From Veillonella sp. 3310 (lineage in GTDB: Bacteria; Bacillota; Negativicutes; Veillonellales; Veillonellaceae), in the NCBI RefSeq assembly GCF_003999875.1, contig NZ_RQVJ01000004.1:1-64000 (forward strand): a DNA stretch of 64,000 nucleotides. The letters are read 5' to 3'. The notes under the pieces were generated by a model. That model searched no databases, was not told where the DNA came from, and saw only the letters and a list, made by a program, of their open reading frames with translations. The translations under genes were made by a program, and so were the position numbers. Position 1 is the first letter of the stretch; each line of letters begins with the position of its first letter. Shown here piece by piece: positions 45,003 through 54,512 of the stretch.

Positions 45003-45064
45003 AATTGACCTCTTTCTTTGTGTAATTCACTGCTGTGCAGCACTTGTTTCTATCTTATGAACGT

Positions 45065-45093
45065 ATTATACAACCATCTGTATAATAATGCAA
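45065..45093 (-). promoter_or_regulatory. argG promoter with candidate ARG box
   Basis: On the minus strand TTGCAT (45088-45093), a 17-bp spacer and TATAAT (45065-45070). Across the -35 and spacer, 45079-45092 reads TGCATTATTATACA, 12 of 14 positions fitting the TGAATWWWWATTCA consensus for ArgR/AhrC. Arginine-dependent repression is inferred. Confidence 0.7.
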
Positions 45094-45358
45094 GTATTTT
45101 TTATAAAAATTCTTTTATATACATTTTTATTCTATCTTATGCCATTTTATAGACAATACCTATAACCTGTAACCGCATCATTCTTCTATGACTACATCAT
45201 ACTTTCCCCTAATATACATTACCAAATGAATGCACTCTGCTCAAGTCTAGTCGGATGATTCAATATTCTTACGCATTGTTAATAGCAAACAAACCTTTCT
45301 ACTGTTATAATCCATTCCTCCTATTGTTGATACCCCCTAGATATGATATGATGAACCC
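45094..45358. other. divergent intergenic region argG / GT51 gene
   Basis: A/T-rich. Apart from the argG promoter at its left edge, nothing is clearly identifiable except TTGATA and ATGATAT elements just before the GT51 start. Confidence 0.4.
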
Positions 45359-46171
45359 ATGAAAACACTTTTTAAACTCATCCTTGTGCTCGCCATTGCA
45401 GCTGGCGGTTTATATTGGTTCGCTGGGTATACCCCAGAGGATGCTAAAACGACTACGCAGCATGTAGCACATACGATAAAAGAACAAACTATAGAACAAG
45501 GGGAAGATCAGCTTTCTAGAATCGACCGCATTAAACGTCTCTTTCATTTTAAAGAAGCTGTAGAGGAGGCCATGGATAAACGGGTGCCACCAGAGCATCG
45601 CGTTCGCAGCGAAGACATTAGCCCTATTGTAAAACAAGCTTTAGTGGCTACGGAAGATAAACGTTTTTATGAGCATGGCGCCGTCGATTTCTTTAGCATT
45701 GGTCGCGCCTTGTATACCAATACCATAGCTGGGCAAACAGTAGAAGGCGGTAGTACCATTACCCAACAATTGGTGAAAAATTTATTCTTATCCTCCAAAC
45801 GTATCATGTCTCGTAAGGTGGAAGAAGTTTTCCTTGCTTATTTGATGGAACATTATTACAGTAAAGATGAAATCATCACCATGTATCTAAATACCATTTA
45901 TTATGGTACCGATTACTATGGCATTAAATCCGCCTCTGAAGGGTACTTCAACACAAAGCCGAAGGATCTTAACTTAAGTCAAGCTGCTGTGCTGGCCGGC
46001 ATTCCACAGGCACCGTCCTACTTTAACCCAGTAAGCAACATAGATGCTACAAAACAACGACAACGGACCGTGTTAACCTTAATGGCACAACAAGGGATTA
46101 TCTCCTATGCAGACATCGATAAAGCCTATTATAAGCGACTTGATGCTCCGAAGAAACAACAGGATCACTAA
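45359..46171 (+). CDS. monofunctional peptidoglycan glycosyltransferase (GT51)
   Basis: A 270-aa protein with an N-terminal membrane anchor (residues 5-24). The GT51 motifs appear in order: ATEDKRFYEHGAVDF with the catalytic Glu, GGSTITQQLVKNLF, RKVEEVFLAYLME and KDEIITMYLNTIYYG. It polymerises lipid II into glycan strands. There is no transpeptidase domain, so it is of the MtgA type. No ribosome binding site precedes the ATG, and promoter-like elements lie very close, so translation may be leaderless or weak. Confidence 0.92.
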   Translation: MKTLFKLILVLAIAAGGLYWFAGYTPEDAKTTTQHVAHTIKEQTIEQGEDQLSRIDRIKRLFHFKEAVEEAMDKRVPPEHRVRSEDISPIVKQALVATEDKRFYEHGAVDFFSIGRALYTNTIAGQTVEGGSTITQQLVKNLFLSSKRIMSRKVEEVFLAYLMEHYYSKDEIITMYLNTIYYGTDYYGIKSASEGYFNTKPKDLNLSQAAVLAGIPQAPSYFNPVSNIDATKQRQRTVLTLMAQQGIISYADIDKAYYKRLDAPKKQQDH

Positions 46172-46175
46172 ATAA

Positions 46176-46219
46176 AAATAGAGGAAAGTTGAACAAAACA
46201 CATCAACTTTCCTCTATTT
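46176..46219. terminator. bidirectional terminator after the GT51 gene
   Basis: AAATAGAGGAAAGTTGA pairs exactly with its complement across a 10-nt loop, with T-rich sequence on the plus-strand side. It starts 4 bp after the stop codon. Confidence 0.88.
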
Positions 46220-46327
46220 CATTTCGTAGTTATTTTTTGCAATCTCTAGCTGTACATATACTATCTATATTTGATACCACTAGGCATGACTACTTAACAG
46301 TTGCAGAGTGGTCTTATGATTTTTAAC

Positions 46328-47107
46328 TTATTTTCCTAAGTTCCCTACTGGCACATAAATACTACCACTAGACATAGGCGCGATAGTACCTTGGTCGTAA
46401 ATCAACACGATATCGTGATTTTCACGGGCAAAGAAACTATTTGGCTTACCTGCTGTGGCATCCGCATAGATAGCTTTTTTACCTTCTTTTGGCAATTGTT
46501 GTAATCCTGCTGTAATCGTTTCTTGTGGGAGTCCACCAAAATCACTTAAGGACAAGCTGCGACCTGTGGTGGTATTAAAAGTAAATCCTTTTTCCACATT
46601 TATTCCATGAGACGCATTGTCCTCAATAGTGTAGGATGTGATGGTCACCGAAAAAATACCATTTCCATCAGCTTTGACGTCATAACTCATATACAAATTC
46701 TGTTTTTCACCATCTACAGCTTTTTCATTCGTCTTATGCACTTGCTTGCGAAGTTTTTCTACATAATCTGTAATAGTCTTATTCATCGCTTTTGTCACGT
46801 AAGAGCTTACCGATTGTACTTGTGGATACGTCAGATCCACGTGATTTTCTTTCACTGTCTCTGGCTTGACTGTTACTTGCAAACGATCTGTAAACGCTTT
46901 TGCTGCTGGTGCTACAATTTGTTTTTTATCTTGTCTAGCTTTCATCGTTTCCTCGCGGATGATACGATTGGTTTCTGGCGATGCCGTTGTAGAAATACGC
47001 TCGCCTACCGCAATGGGTGTTTCTTTCACTACTGTAATATCTGCTGCCTGCAATGCTATTGGTAAACAAGCGGCCATGAGTACCGCACCAAATATTTTTC
47101 TTCTCAT
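46328..47107 (-). CDS. secreted RsiV-like (DUF4163/DUF3298) protein
   Basis: A 259-aa protein with a signal peptide MRRKIFGAVLMAACLPIALQ cleaved after AA or nearby. The mature part resembles the DUF4163-DUF3298 pair found in RsiV and PdaC: YPQVQSVSSYVTKAMNKTITDYV and SHGINVEKGFTFNTTTGRSLSLSDF. No cytoplasmic domain is present, so it is not an anti-sigma factor itself; a periplasmic lysozyme-binding or glycan-related role is possible. Start: ATG at 47107 behind AAGGAG. Confidence 0.75.
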   Translation of the reverse strand: MRRKIFGAVLMAACLPIALQAADITVVKETPIAVGERISTTASPETNRIIREETMKARQDKKQIVAPAAKAFTDRLQVTVKPETVKENHVDLTYPQVQSVSSYVTKAMNKTITDYVEKLRKQVHKTNEKAVDGEKQNLYMSYDVKADGNGIFSVTITSYTIEDNASHGINVEKGFTFNTTTGRSLSLSDFGGLPQETITAGLQQLPKEGKKAIYADATAGKPNSFFARENHDIVLIYDQGTIAPMSSGSIYVPVGNLGK

Positions 47108-47238
47108 AGTCTGTCTCCTTATCACATAGGGTATAGTTATATCTCTATTATATACACCAACTACATGAACCGTATATGAAAATTTTAAATATACTTCCCT
47201 AAATAGACGTATGTATACAAAATTTACTATATTTTTTA

Positions 47239-47267
47239 TTGAAAGTCCTTGAGAATACTGATACAAT
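47239..47267 (+). promoter_or_regulatory. promoter of the OPT transporter gene
   Basis: TTGAAA (47239-47244), a 17-bp spacer and TACAAT (47262-47267), 36 bp before the start codon. Confidence 0.75.
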
Positions 47268-47303
47268 GAGTAAGATAGTAGTGTATTTTAAGGAGGTATA
47301 ACT

Positions 47304-49388
47304 ATGAAGCATGATTTTATGAGTCATGATATTAGCTTACCGGAATTAACAGTCAGAGGCATGCTACTAGGTGCGATTATCACATTAATCTTCACAGCAT
47401 CTAACGTATACCTAGGTCTGAAAGTAGGTTTGACGTTCTCATCCTCCATTCCGGCTGCTGTAATATCTATGGCAATCTTACGCTTCTTCAAGGATTCCAA
47501 TGTTCTTGAAAACAACATGGTACAAACGCAAGCATCTGCTGCCGGTACCTTATCTGCAGTCATCTTCGTATTGCCAGGTCTATTGATGATCGGGTATTGG
47601 CAAAACTTTGACTTATTGAAAACATTGTTATTATGTGCCTGCGGTGGCTGTCTTGGGGTATTATTTACCATTCCATTACGTCGCGCTATGGTTATGAATA
47701 GTGACTTACCATATCCAGAAGGTCGTGCTGCTGCTGAAATTTTGAAAGTAGGTTCTACTGTTCCTGGAGAAACTACAAAACAATCCGGCGGTATGAAAGA
47801 AATCGTATCCGGTGGTGCATTAGCTGGTATCATCAGCTTTGTCACACAAGGTTTCCGTGTATTTGGCGAATCTAAATCTTTCTGGTTCCCTGTTGGAGCT
47901 GGAGCTACACAAATTCCATTTGGTTTCTCCTCCGCTTTATTAGGTGCCGGTTTCTTAATCGGTATTGCCAGTGGTATCGCAATCTTAATCGGTATGATTA
48001 TTGCTTGGGGTGGTTTCGTACCATACTTAACCAATCATCTACCAAATCCAGATAACTTGGAAGCTATCAAATTCTCTAACACTGTATGGAAAACTAAAGT
48101 TCGTTTCATCGGTGCTGGTACAATCGGCGTAGCTGCCATCTGGACATTATTGACATTGATCAAACCAATCATTGAAGGTATCAAGTTATCTATCAAATCC
48201 ATGACGGCTAGCGCAGAATATCGCGATACACACCGTATGGATACAGATATGAAACCATCTACTATCGCTATCGTATTTGCATTAATTATTATTGGTTTAA
48301 TCGTTTGCTTCTACTCTTTCGTGTCTGCTCTTCCAATGTCCGCAGGTCTTGCTTGGACACTTGTGATAGCAGGTATCGTAGTAGCATTATTAATTGGTTT
48401 CTTCGTAGCAGCTGCTTGCGGTTACATGGCTGGTTTGATTGGTACTTCTGCAAGTCCAATTTCTGGTATCGGTATCATCGGTATCATCGTGTCTTCCTTG
48501 GTAGTGCTTACTATCGCATCCGCGAACAACTTGTTAGCTACTCCTGAAGGCGTAAAATTCTCCACTGCCTTGGCGATCTTCATGACTTCCGTGGTTATCT
48601 CCATTGCAGCGATTTCCAACGATAACTTACAAGACTTAAAAACTGGTCAATTAGTTGGTGCTACACCTTGGAAACAACAGGTAGCTCTATTAATTGGTTC
48701 CCTTGCTGGTGCCGTAGCAATTGCTCCAGTACTTGACTTGTTATACCATGCCTACGGTTTTACAGGCGCTATGCCTCGTGAAGGAATGGATCCTGCTCAA
48801 GCATTGTCCGCTCCACAAGCTACATTGATGCGCCAAATCGCAGAAGGTATCTTCAATGCTAATATGGATTGGACTTACATCTTCTACGGTATCCTTGTTG
48901 GTATTGCCGCTATCGTTGTTAACTTGATTTTAAAATCTACAACAAAATCCTTAACATTGCCACCACTTGCAATTGGTATGGGTATCTACTTACCTCCAAC
49001 TTTGGAAATGCCTCTTGTAATGGGTGCGATCATCGGTTACTTTGTAAATCGTTACATCACAAAACGTGCGAAAGAACGTGCTGGTGCTTATGCAGATGCT
49101 GACGTAGAACAATCTAACCGCCGTGGCGTATTGTTCGCTTCCGGTTTGATCGTTGGTGAAAGTATCATCGGCGTTATCATCGCTGGTATCATCGCCTTCT
49201 CCGTAAGTACAGGTGGTAGCGAAGCTCCTCTTCAATTGGCTTTCACTGAAGCAAAATCCTATGGTGATACAGCTGAATGGCTAGGCTTTGCAGCATACAT
49301 CTTCGTTGCACTTTGCTTAATTCGTATCGTAATCGCTTCTAAATTCAACAAAGCAGAAGCGGAAGCAATCGAAAACATGAATAAATAA
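47304..49388 (+). CDS. OPT-family oligopeptide transporter
   Basis: A 694-aa polytopic protein with about 15 hydrophobic segments. ELTVRGMLLGAIITLIFTASNVYLGLKVGLTFSSSIPAAV is the classic opening of bacterial OPT proteins, and MVQTQASAAGTLSAVIF follows. Members import small peptides or metal chelates by proton symport. Very strong AAGGAGG. Codon use is noticeably biased to GGT, CGT and ATC, as in highly expressed genes. Confidence 0.93.
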   Translation: MKHDFMSHDISLPELTVRGMLLGAIITLIFTASNVYLGLKVGLTFSSSIPAAVISMAILRFFKDSNVLENNMVQTQASAAGTLSAVIFVLPGLLMIGYWQNFDLLKTLLLCACGGCLGVLFTIPLRRAMVMNSDLPYPEGRAAAEILKVGSTVPGETTKQSGGMKEIVSGGALAGIISFVTQGFRVFGESKSFWFPVGAGATQIPFGFSSALLGAGFLIGIASGIAILIGMIIAWGGFVPYLTNHLPNPDNLEAIKFSNTVWKTKVRFIGAGTIGVAAIWTLLTLIKPIIEGIKLSIKSMTASAEYRDTHRMDTDMKPSTIAIVFALIIIGLIVCFYSFVSALPMSAGLAWTLVIAGIVVALLIGFFVAAACGYMAGLIGTSASPISGIGIIGIIVSSLVVLTIASANNLLATPEGVKFSTALAIFMTSVVISIAAISNDNLQDLKTGQLVGATPWKQQVALLIGSLAGAVAIAPVLDLLYHAYGFTGAMPREGMDPAQALSAPQATLMRQIAEGIFNANMDWTYIFYGILVGIAAIVVNLILKSTTKSLTLPPLAIGMGIYLPPTLEMPLVMGAIIGYFVNRYITKRAKERAGAYADADVEQSNRRGVLFASGLIVGESIIGVIIAGIIAFSVSTGGSEAPLQLAFTEAKSYGDTAEWLGFAAYIFVALCLIRIVIASKFNKAEAEAIENMNK

Positions 49389-49410
49389 AACACTACACAT
49401 ATCACAAAAG

Positions 49411-49445
49411 AGGCTGTAACCATTTGGTTGCAGCCTTTTTATTTC
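49411..49445 (+). terminator. terminator of the OPT gene
   Basis: AGGCTGTAACC...GGTTGCAGCCT (49411-49436) followed by TTTTTATTT. Confidence 0.88.
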
Positions 49446-49467
49446 GCTAAAGAAATACACAAATAAC

Positions 49468-49513
49468 AAAGGACTGAAGTAAATTCTAATACATCATTTT
49501 ACTTCAGTCCTTT
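49468..49513. terminator. bidirectional terminator
   Basis: AAAGGACTGAAGTAAA pairs with TTTACTTCAGTCCTTT, with T-rich flanks. It lies between the convergent OPT gene and the end of the metal ABC operon and could serve both. Confidence 0.8.
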
Positions 49514-49583
49514 TATATTTGTATCATGCTAGCATATACAAAGCTATCATTATGTATTCTTTCTAGCATATACAATACTACTA

Positions 49584-50429
49584 TTATCCATTGTTTCTAC
49601 CATATTTATAGATCCACACCAGTCCATAGATACATCCGATAACAGTGGCAATCATACCACCAATGGATACGTCCCAAAGGAATGCTAATGTTACACCAAT
49701 AGTAGTAGCTATAGTAGATACTACCATACTGATGAATAACATGGCTTTCACAGATCGAGCCAGCATAAATGCCGTCGCTGGTGGACCAATCATACAACCC
49801 GTTACCAAGATAGCCCCTACCGTTTGAAAGGAGGACACCGTGGTCAGAGATGTTAAGGTCATAAGCCCATAGGACACTGCCATAGGCATCGCTTGATATA
49901 CCTTAGCACACACAGGATCAAAGGTAGTAAGGATTAATTCTTTCTTAAAGAGTGCAATGCATACGGCATTGATAAGGCATACCAACATGGCGATCCATAA
50001 CAACATAGGTCCTAAATCATAAGCATCTACGGTAAAGCGTTGGAATGTAGCAAAGGCTAAATCACCTAATATTGCTGTGTCCACATCGAGATGTATGTGT
50101 TTACCAAATAAGGTAACTAACACAATGGCTAAGGCAAATAAGAAGGGAAACACGATACCGATGGCTGCATCTGGTCGAATATACCGACGTTGTTGCATCC
50201 ACTCGACGGCATACACCGTCCCTACTCCCATGGCGGTGGCACCAATGATAAGCCAAGGGGAGTTCAAATCTTTTGTCACCAAAAAGGCTAACACAATGCC
50301 TAAAAACACAGTATGTGTGATAGCATCCACCATCATAGATAAACGGCGTAGTACCAAAAATGTACCTATGAGGCTACAGCTGATGCCTGTGATTGTAGCG
50401 ATACCCCAAATTTCTAATATATGACTCAT
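49584..50429 (-). CDS. Mn/Zn ABC transporter permease (second)
   Basis: A 281-aa ABC-3 family permease with about eight membrane segments; RRLSMMVDAITHTVFLGIVLAF and TVGAILVTGCMIGPPATAFML are family segments. Start: ATG at 50429 behind GAGGAGGTG, overlapping the first permease gene by 4 bp. Last gene of the binding protein-ATPase-permease-permease operon. Confidence 0.93.
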   Translation of the reverse strand: MSHILEIWGIATITGISCSLIGTFLVLRRLSMMVDAITHTVFLGIVLAFLVTKDLNSPWLIIGATAMGVGTVYAVEWMQQRRYIRPDAAIGIVFPFLFALAIVLVTLFGKHIHLDVDTAILGDLAFATFQRFTVDAYDLGPMLLWIAMLVCLINAVCIALFKKELILTTFDPVCAKVYQAMPMAVSYGLMTLTSLTTVSSFQTVGAILVTGCMIGPPATAFMLARSVKAMLFISMVVSTIATTIGVTLAFLWDVSIGGMIATVIGCIYGLVWIYKYGRNNG

Positions 50430-51274
50430 CCTACACACCTCCTCACGAGGCGTTTACCATTAGCCAATACTAAACTTAATAATATCATACCAGTCATCAC
50501 AATAATGATAATAGGGCCCGTAGGAAGATTGCCCCAGAGAGCGCTCACAAATGTGCCCGTAAATGCCACTGCACTACCACTAATGGCAGCAATGATTACT
50601 AAAGTACGTAAGGAATGAGTCCACTGACGACCAATCATGGCTGGGCCAATTAATAAGGAGCTAATTAATATAACCCCTACGGTCCGAATCCCGATGACAA
50701 TAGTCACCACCAATGCGGCACGGTAAAAAAATCGCACCTTTGACACAGGAATACCCATCAACTGTGCCTCAATAGGGTCAAATACGGTAAGACTCAATTC
50801 TTTCCAAAGTATAATAACCCCGCCTACAATGCAGGTTCCACAAATGGCCATCACCCAAATGTCACTTTGCATCATGGTTACAGCTTGACCAAAGATAAAT
50901 GTATTCAGACCTGCCTGTCCAGCATTTTCCATAGACTGTACTCGCGTTAATAACACTGTACCAAATCCAAAGAAGGCCGCTAAAATCGTAGCTAAGGCTG
51001 CATCAAAACGAACTCCTTTTTGGGATGTTTTGTGCATAATCCATTCTGACAAACAGGCCGTGCATATGGCACCTAGTAACAGTACTGTAGTGTCTTTCAC
51101 GCCTGTTAAAAGAAACCCCGCCACTACCCCAGGTAGTGTGGAATGGGCTACGCCATCGCCTAGTAAACTTTCTTGGCGCAAGACTGCAAAGGTTCCTATG
51201 ACGCCACATACCAAGCCTAACATCACCGTCCCCAGTGCTACGATTTGAAATGTATATTGTTGTAATAATTCCAT
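50426..51274 (-). CDS. Mn/Zn ABC transporter permease (first)
   Basis: A 282-aa ABC-3 permease: LRQESLLGDGVAHSTLPGVVAGFLL and TVGVILISSLLIGPAMIGRQW match the TroC/PsaC/ZnuB group. It starts 8 bp after the ATPase gene. Two non-identical permeases, as here, are typical of TroCD/SitCD systems. Confidence 0.93.
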   Translation of the reverse strand: MELLQQYTFQIVALGTVMLGLVCGVIGTFAVLRQESLLGDGVAHSTLPGVVAGFLLTGVKDTTVLLLGAICTACLSEWIMHKTSQKGVRFDAALATILAAFFGFGTVLLTRVQSMENAGQAGLNTFIFGQAVTMMQSDIWVMAICGTCIVGGVIILWKELSLTVFDPIEAQLMGIPVSKVRFFYRAALVVTIVIGIRTVGVILISSLLIGPAMIGRQWTHSLRTLVIIAAISGSAVAFTGTFVSALWGNLPTGPIIIIVMTGMILLSLVLANGKRLVRRCVG

Positions 51275-51282
51275 GGTGCCTC

Positions 51283-52032
51283 CTAGTATGAATATGTCTC
51301 ATCTAGGATATGGGAACCTACTATATCTCGAACTGGTCCCATGCCCACCAATCTACGGTTGACGCAGAGAACTTGATCAAAATACACTTCTAAGGTCTGT
51401 AAATTATGATGTACAATGAGCAGTGTTTTGCCTGCTGATTGCATTTCCTTCATAATCTTCACTAATACAGATTCCGTGGTCTTATCAATGCCTTTAAATG
51501 GCTCATCCAGCAAGTATACCTCTTGATCTTCCACCAAGGCACGAGCTAGGAATACGCGCTGTTGCTGTCCTCCTGACAATTGTGAGATAGACCGTTCTGC
51601 ATAGTCTAACATACCTACCGTCTGCAAGGCTTTTGTTGCCTCGTCTCTTTCACGTTTCCCTGGTCGTCTAAACCAACCCAATCTGCGGTAGGTACCCATC
51701 AATACCACTTCAAACACAGTAATGGGATAATCCCAATCTACTGTTGAGGTTTGTGGTACGTAGGCAATATGGTTATAAATACTATTCGATTTCGCTCCTC
51801 CATAAGCAGAAACTGTTTTAGTATCTAATGTTAAATCAATCGTTCCTTCTACTAATGGTACCAACCCTAATACGGCTTTTATCAAGGTCGATTTACCAGC
51901 ACCATTAGGACCAACTATGGCCGTCATTGTTCCTTTTTCAATCTGAAAGGATACATCTTTCAGCACTACTGTATCATCATAAGCTACTGAAAGATGATCT
52001 ACTTTCAAAATACACTTGCTGTCGCTCATCAT
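51283..52032 (-). CDS. Mn/Zn ABC transporter ATP-binding protein
   Basis: A 249-aa ATPase: Walker A GPNGAGKST, signature LSGGQQQRVFLARAL, Walker B VYLLDEPFKGID, switch His in IVHHNLQ. The VPQTSTVDWDYPITVFEVVLMG segment is diagnostic of the manganese/zinc importer subgroup. It overlaps the binding protein gene by 4 bp. Confidence 0.95.
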   Translation of the reverse strand: MMSDSKCILKVDHLSVAYDDTVVLKDVSFQIEKGTMTAIVGPNGAGKSTLIKAVLGLVPLVEGTIDLTLDTKTVSAYGGAKSNSIYNHIAYVPQTSTVDWDYPITVFEVVLMGTYRRLGWFRRPGKRERDEATKALQTVGMLDYAERSISQLSGGQQQRVFLARALVEDQEVYLLDEPFKGIDKTTESVLVKIMKEMQSAGKTLLIVHHNLQTLEVYFDQVLCVNRRLVGMGPVRDIVGSHILDETYSY

Positions 52033-52970
52033 TTAAGAGCGCCTACAATGGTATCAATATTGGCTTTGACCATACCGATGTATGTACCACCTTCTGTGTT
52101 AGGAGAACCTAAGGAGTCGGAGTATAATTCGCCGCCGATAGCCACGTCCCAACCTTTAGCTTTGCACGCTTCTTGTACGGCTTCGATTGTTTTATGAGGA
52201 ACAGAAGATTCTACGAAAATAGCTTTGATTTTATGGTCTACAATAAATTGTACTAAGTCGTTCATATCTTTTGTGCCCGCTTCAGTAGCTGTGCTTACAC
52301 CTTGTAAACCTTTTACTTCGAATCCATAGGCACGAGCAAAGTAATGGAATGCATCATGAGCAGTGACTAATACACGAGATTGCTCAGGAATTTCTTTCGT
52401 TCTATCTTTAATATATTGATCTGCTGCATCTAATTCTTTCATGTATGCTTCGTAATTAGCAACATAATCTTTTTCATGTTTAGGATCTTTCGCTACCAAT
52501 GTATCTTTTACTACTTTCGCAGCTAATTTCCAGTTTTGTACATCAAACCAAATATGAGGGTCTTTTGCATCTGGACCTTCTTCTTCAAAAGCTAATAAAG
52601 TAGATGGATCCATGTCTTTCGATACTTCTACTACAGTTTTATTAGATTTTTTCAATTCTTGGAATACTTGACCCATTTTACCTTCCAAATGGATACCATT
52701 TAAGAAGATAACATCGCCTTTTTGTAATGTAGATACATCACCAGCACTAGCTTGGTACAAATGTGGGTCTACCCCAGCACCCATCAAACCTTGTACTGTT
52801 ACATGATCACCACCAATTTTTTGCACTAAATCTGTAATCATTGTTGTTGTAGTTACCACTTGTAATGGTTTATCTTCTTGAACCGTATCTGCTTGCTTTC
52901 CACAACCTGCAATGGCCATAATACAAACGGCAAAAACAATGAACAATCGCCAAAACTTAAATTCTTTCAT
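52029..52970 (-). CDS. Mn/Zn-binding lipoprotein of the ABC transporter (TroA/PsaA cluster)
   Basis: A 313-aa lipoprotein with lipobox IAGC near residue 22. The metal ligands readable for this fold are His in GVDPHLYQ, His in DPHIWFD, Glu in IFVESS and Asp in LYSDSLG. That His-His-Glu-Asp set is typical of Mn/Fe-type (TroA/PsaA) proteins. There is no His-rich loop, which argues against a ZnuA. Start: ATG at 52970 behind GGGAGG. First gene of the operon. Confidence 0.92.
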   Translation of the reverse strand: MKEFKFWRLFIVFAVCIMAIAGCGKQADTVQEDKPLQVVTTTTMITDLVQKIGGDHVTVQGLMGAGVDPHLYQASAGDVSTLQKGDVIFLNGIHLEGKMGQVFQELKKSNKTVVEVSKDMDPSTLLAFEEEGPDAKDPHIWFDVQNWKLAAKVVKDTLVAKDPKHEKDYVANYEAYMKELDAADQYIKDRTKEIPEQSRVLVTAHDAFHYFARAYGFEVKGLQGVSTATEAGTKDMNDLVQFIVDHKIKAIFVESSVPHKTIEAVQEACKAKGWDVAIGGELYSDSLGSPNTEGGTYIGMVKANIDTIVGALK

Positions 52971-53050
52971 GGTCTTTCCTCCCTTACTAAACATATGGGA
53001 TGTCCCGTACTATCCCTAAATTAAAAATTCCATGAGTCTTACTTATCTAT

Positions 53051-53079
53051 ACTATAGCACAACTGATAGTATTTCTCAA
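53051..53079 (-). promoter_or_regulatory. promoter of the Mn/Zn ABC operon
   Basis: On the minus strand TTGAGA (53074-53079), a 17-bp spacer and extended -10 TGCTATAGT (TATAGT at 53051-53056), about 80 bp before the start codon. Confidence 0.75.
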
Positions 53080-53133
53080 TATAAATTTTTAATTATATGT
53101 TTCAAAGAATGAAAGAATTAGCTATTACCTTTG

Positions 53134-53155
53134 TTATCATTTATATATATGATAA
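53134..53155. promoter_or_regulatory. Fur-family-like palindrome
   Basis: TTATCAT and ATGATAA flank an A/T spacer in a 22-bp inverted repeat. It resembles Fur/PerR/MntR-type operators but is 55 bp upstream of the -35, so direct control of the metal operon is uncertain. Confidence 0.45.
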
Positions 53156-53248
53156 TGGGTATTATATTAATTTATGATTAAATATGTCATATTTACACCA
53201 AAACGTTCATTTTGAGATGACAATATATTTTTTTGATATACTACAGAT

Positions 53249-53317
53249 ACAAAAGTTAATCAAATCCATTGAAACAAAGAACCCCCACAGTTGCCGCTGT
53301 GGGGGTTCTGCTTTTTA
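53249..53317 (+). ncRNA. possible small RNA, relative of 19907-19978
   Basis: TATACT at 53237-53242 precedes a leader AAAAGTTAATCAAATCCA and the hairpin AACCCCCACAG...CTGTGGGGGTT (53280-53307) with a T-rich tail. The hairpin also reads as the terminator of the phosphoesterase gene on the minus strand. The leader similarity to the other candidate is the reason to suspect an RNA; the hairpin alone would not be. Confidence 0.35.
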
Positions 53318-54490
53318 TAAAACAGTAAATACCGTCACTTCTCTAGCACAGTTTAACCGTACTGGGAACCAATGTCCCGATCCTCGGCTTACATAGGCAA
53401 ATAAGCCTTGTTCTTCGTAAAGTCCTTTCCAATACGGTTTATATACCGGCACTAGGTTTATACCTCCTAGGTTAATCTGTCCTCCATGGGTATGTCCAGA
53501 CAAAATTAACGGGATATGTCTACGAAATGCTTCAGGAATATAATTCGGATGGTGTGCCAATAAAATAGGATATGCATTATCGGGTATGCCTTTCATGGCT
53601 TTATCTAACAAGCGTACATTCTCCGCCTGCACATCATCTTTAAAATGGTAATCCATGCCCACTAGGTACACGGGACGAGGTCCACCTAAAATCTGTTGAT
53701 GTCTGTTGCGGTACATGTGCATTTTCGTTTGGCTCAACCGCTTCCACACACGCTCTACATCCACCCGGTATTCGTGATTCCCTAAAATATAATCAATGCC
53801 ATCTGGAAAATCTTTCACACGGCTATCTAAATAGTCTGCCACTTCATCAAGATAGCCTAAGTCATCGATTAAATCGCCAGTAATAACCAAACGATTCGGA
53901 TGTTCACTGGCAACGGCATCTACCATTTCTTTCAACTTGTCCATGCCAATGAATGGACCTAAATGAATATCACTAAGTTGTCCAATTTTATATCCTTTTA
54001 GCACCTCTGGTCTATCTTTCAAGGCTAATTGGATTTTACGTAGTTGCAGTTCACCATTCCCCTGAAAGGCCGCTACTGATCCTGTCACACCTACTACAGC
54101 AGGTACCACCACAGCCGTGCGTTTAAAGAAGTTTCTACGACCTATATGCAAAGGATCATCCTCATGCACAGTTCTATTAGCTAGGTGCAATATTCCATAA
54201 AATATTCCGAATACAGCCAATATAAGACATGTAGCAACTAGCGCTACTACTAATCCATTTAGCTCTAGTAGCACAGGTCGCACTAAGCTTGGTAGGATTC
54301 CACCATGGATACCGTACATAATTCGTTGCAATAGAATCGTACCTATGGCAAGGGCCAATCCCAGTCCACATCCGTAGATACAACCTTTTCGTTTACTCAT
54401 CTTTCTAAATAAGGCCACCAAATATCCTGTCATAGCTCCAAAGATAGCCATTCCAAGCACTAGGACTCCTATTAATATGTATATTCTCAT
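53315..54490 (-). CDS. membrane-anchored metallophosphoesterase (YkuE/YaeI-like)
   Basis: A 391-aa protein. Three or four N-terminal hydrophobic segments (to about residue 105) precede a phosphoesterase domain with metal motifs QLSDIHLGP, ITGDLIDD, LGNHEYR, LLAHHPNY and LSGHTHGGQ. A twin-arginine-like GRRNFFKRTAVVVPAVVG sits between them. Relatives of this layout act on UDP-sugar lipids or cell-envelope phosphoesters; the substrate is unknown. It is downstream of mutY with a 22-bp gap. Confidence 0.88.
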   Translation of the reverse strand: MRIYILIGVLVLGMAIFGAMTGYLVALFRKMSKRKGCIYGCGLGLALAIGTILLQRIMYGIHGGILPSLVRPVLLELNGLVVALVATCLILAVFGIFYGILHLANRTVHEDDPLHIGRRNFFKRTAVVVPAVVGVTGSVAAFQGNGELQLRKIQLALKDRPEVLKGYKIGQLSDIHLGPFIGMDKLKEMVDAVASEHPNRLVITGDLIDDLGYLDEVADYLDSRVKDFPDGIDYILGNHEYRVDVERVWKRLSQTKMHMYRNRHQQILGGPRPVYLVGMDYHFKDDVQAENVRLLDKAMKGIPDNAYPILLAHHPNYIPEAFRRHIPLILSGHTHGGQINLGGINLVPVYKPYWKGLYEEQGLFAYVSRGSGHWFPVRLNCAREVTVFTVL

Positions 54491-54512
54491 CTATATCACT
54501 CCTCGGTATAGA

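Noticed and set aside
47324-48034. A 236-codon frame antisense to the OPT gene
   Set aside because: It lies opposite a membrane protein with strong codon bias and a perfect ribosome binding site; long antisense frames are expected there.
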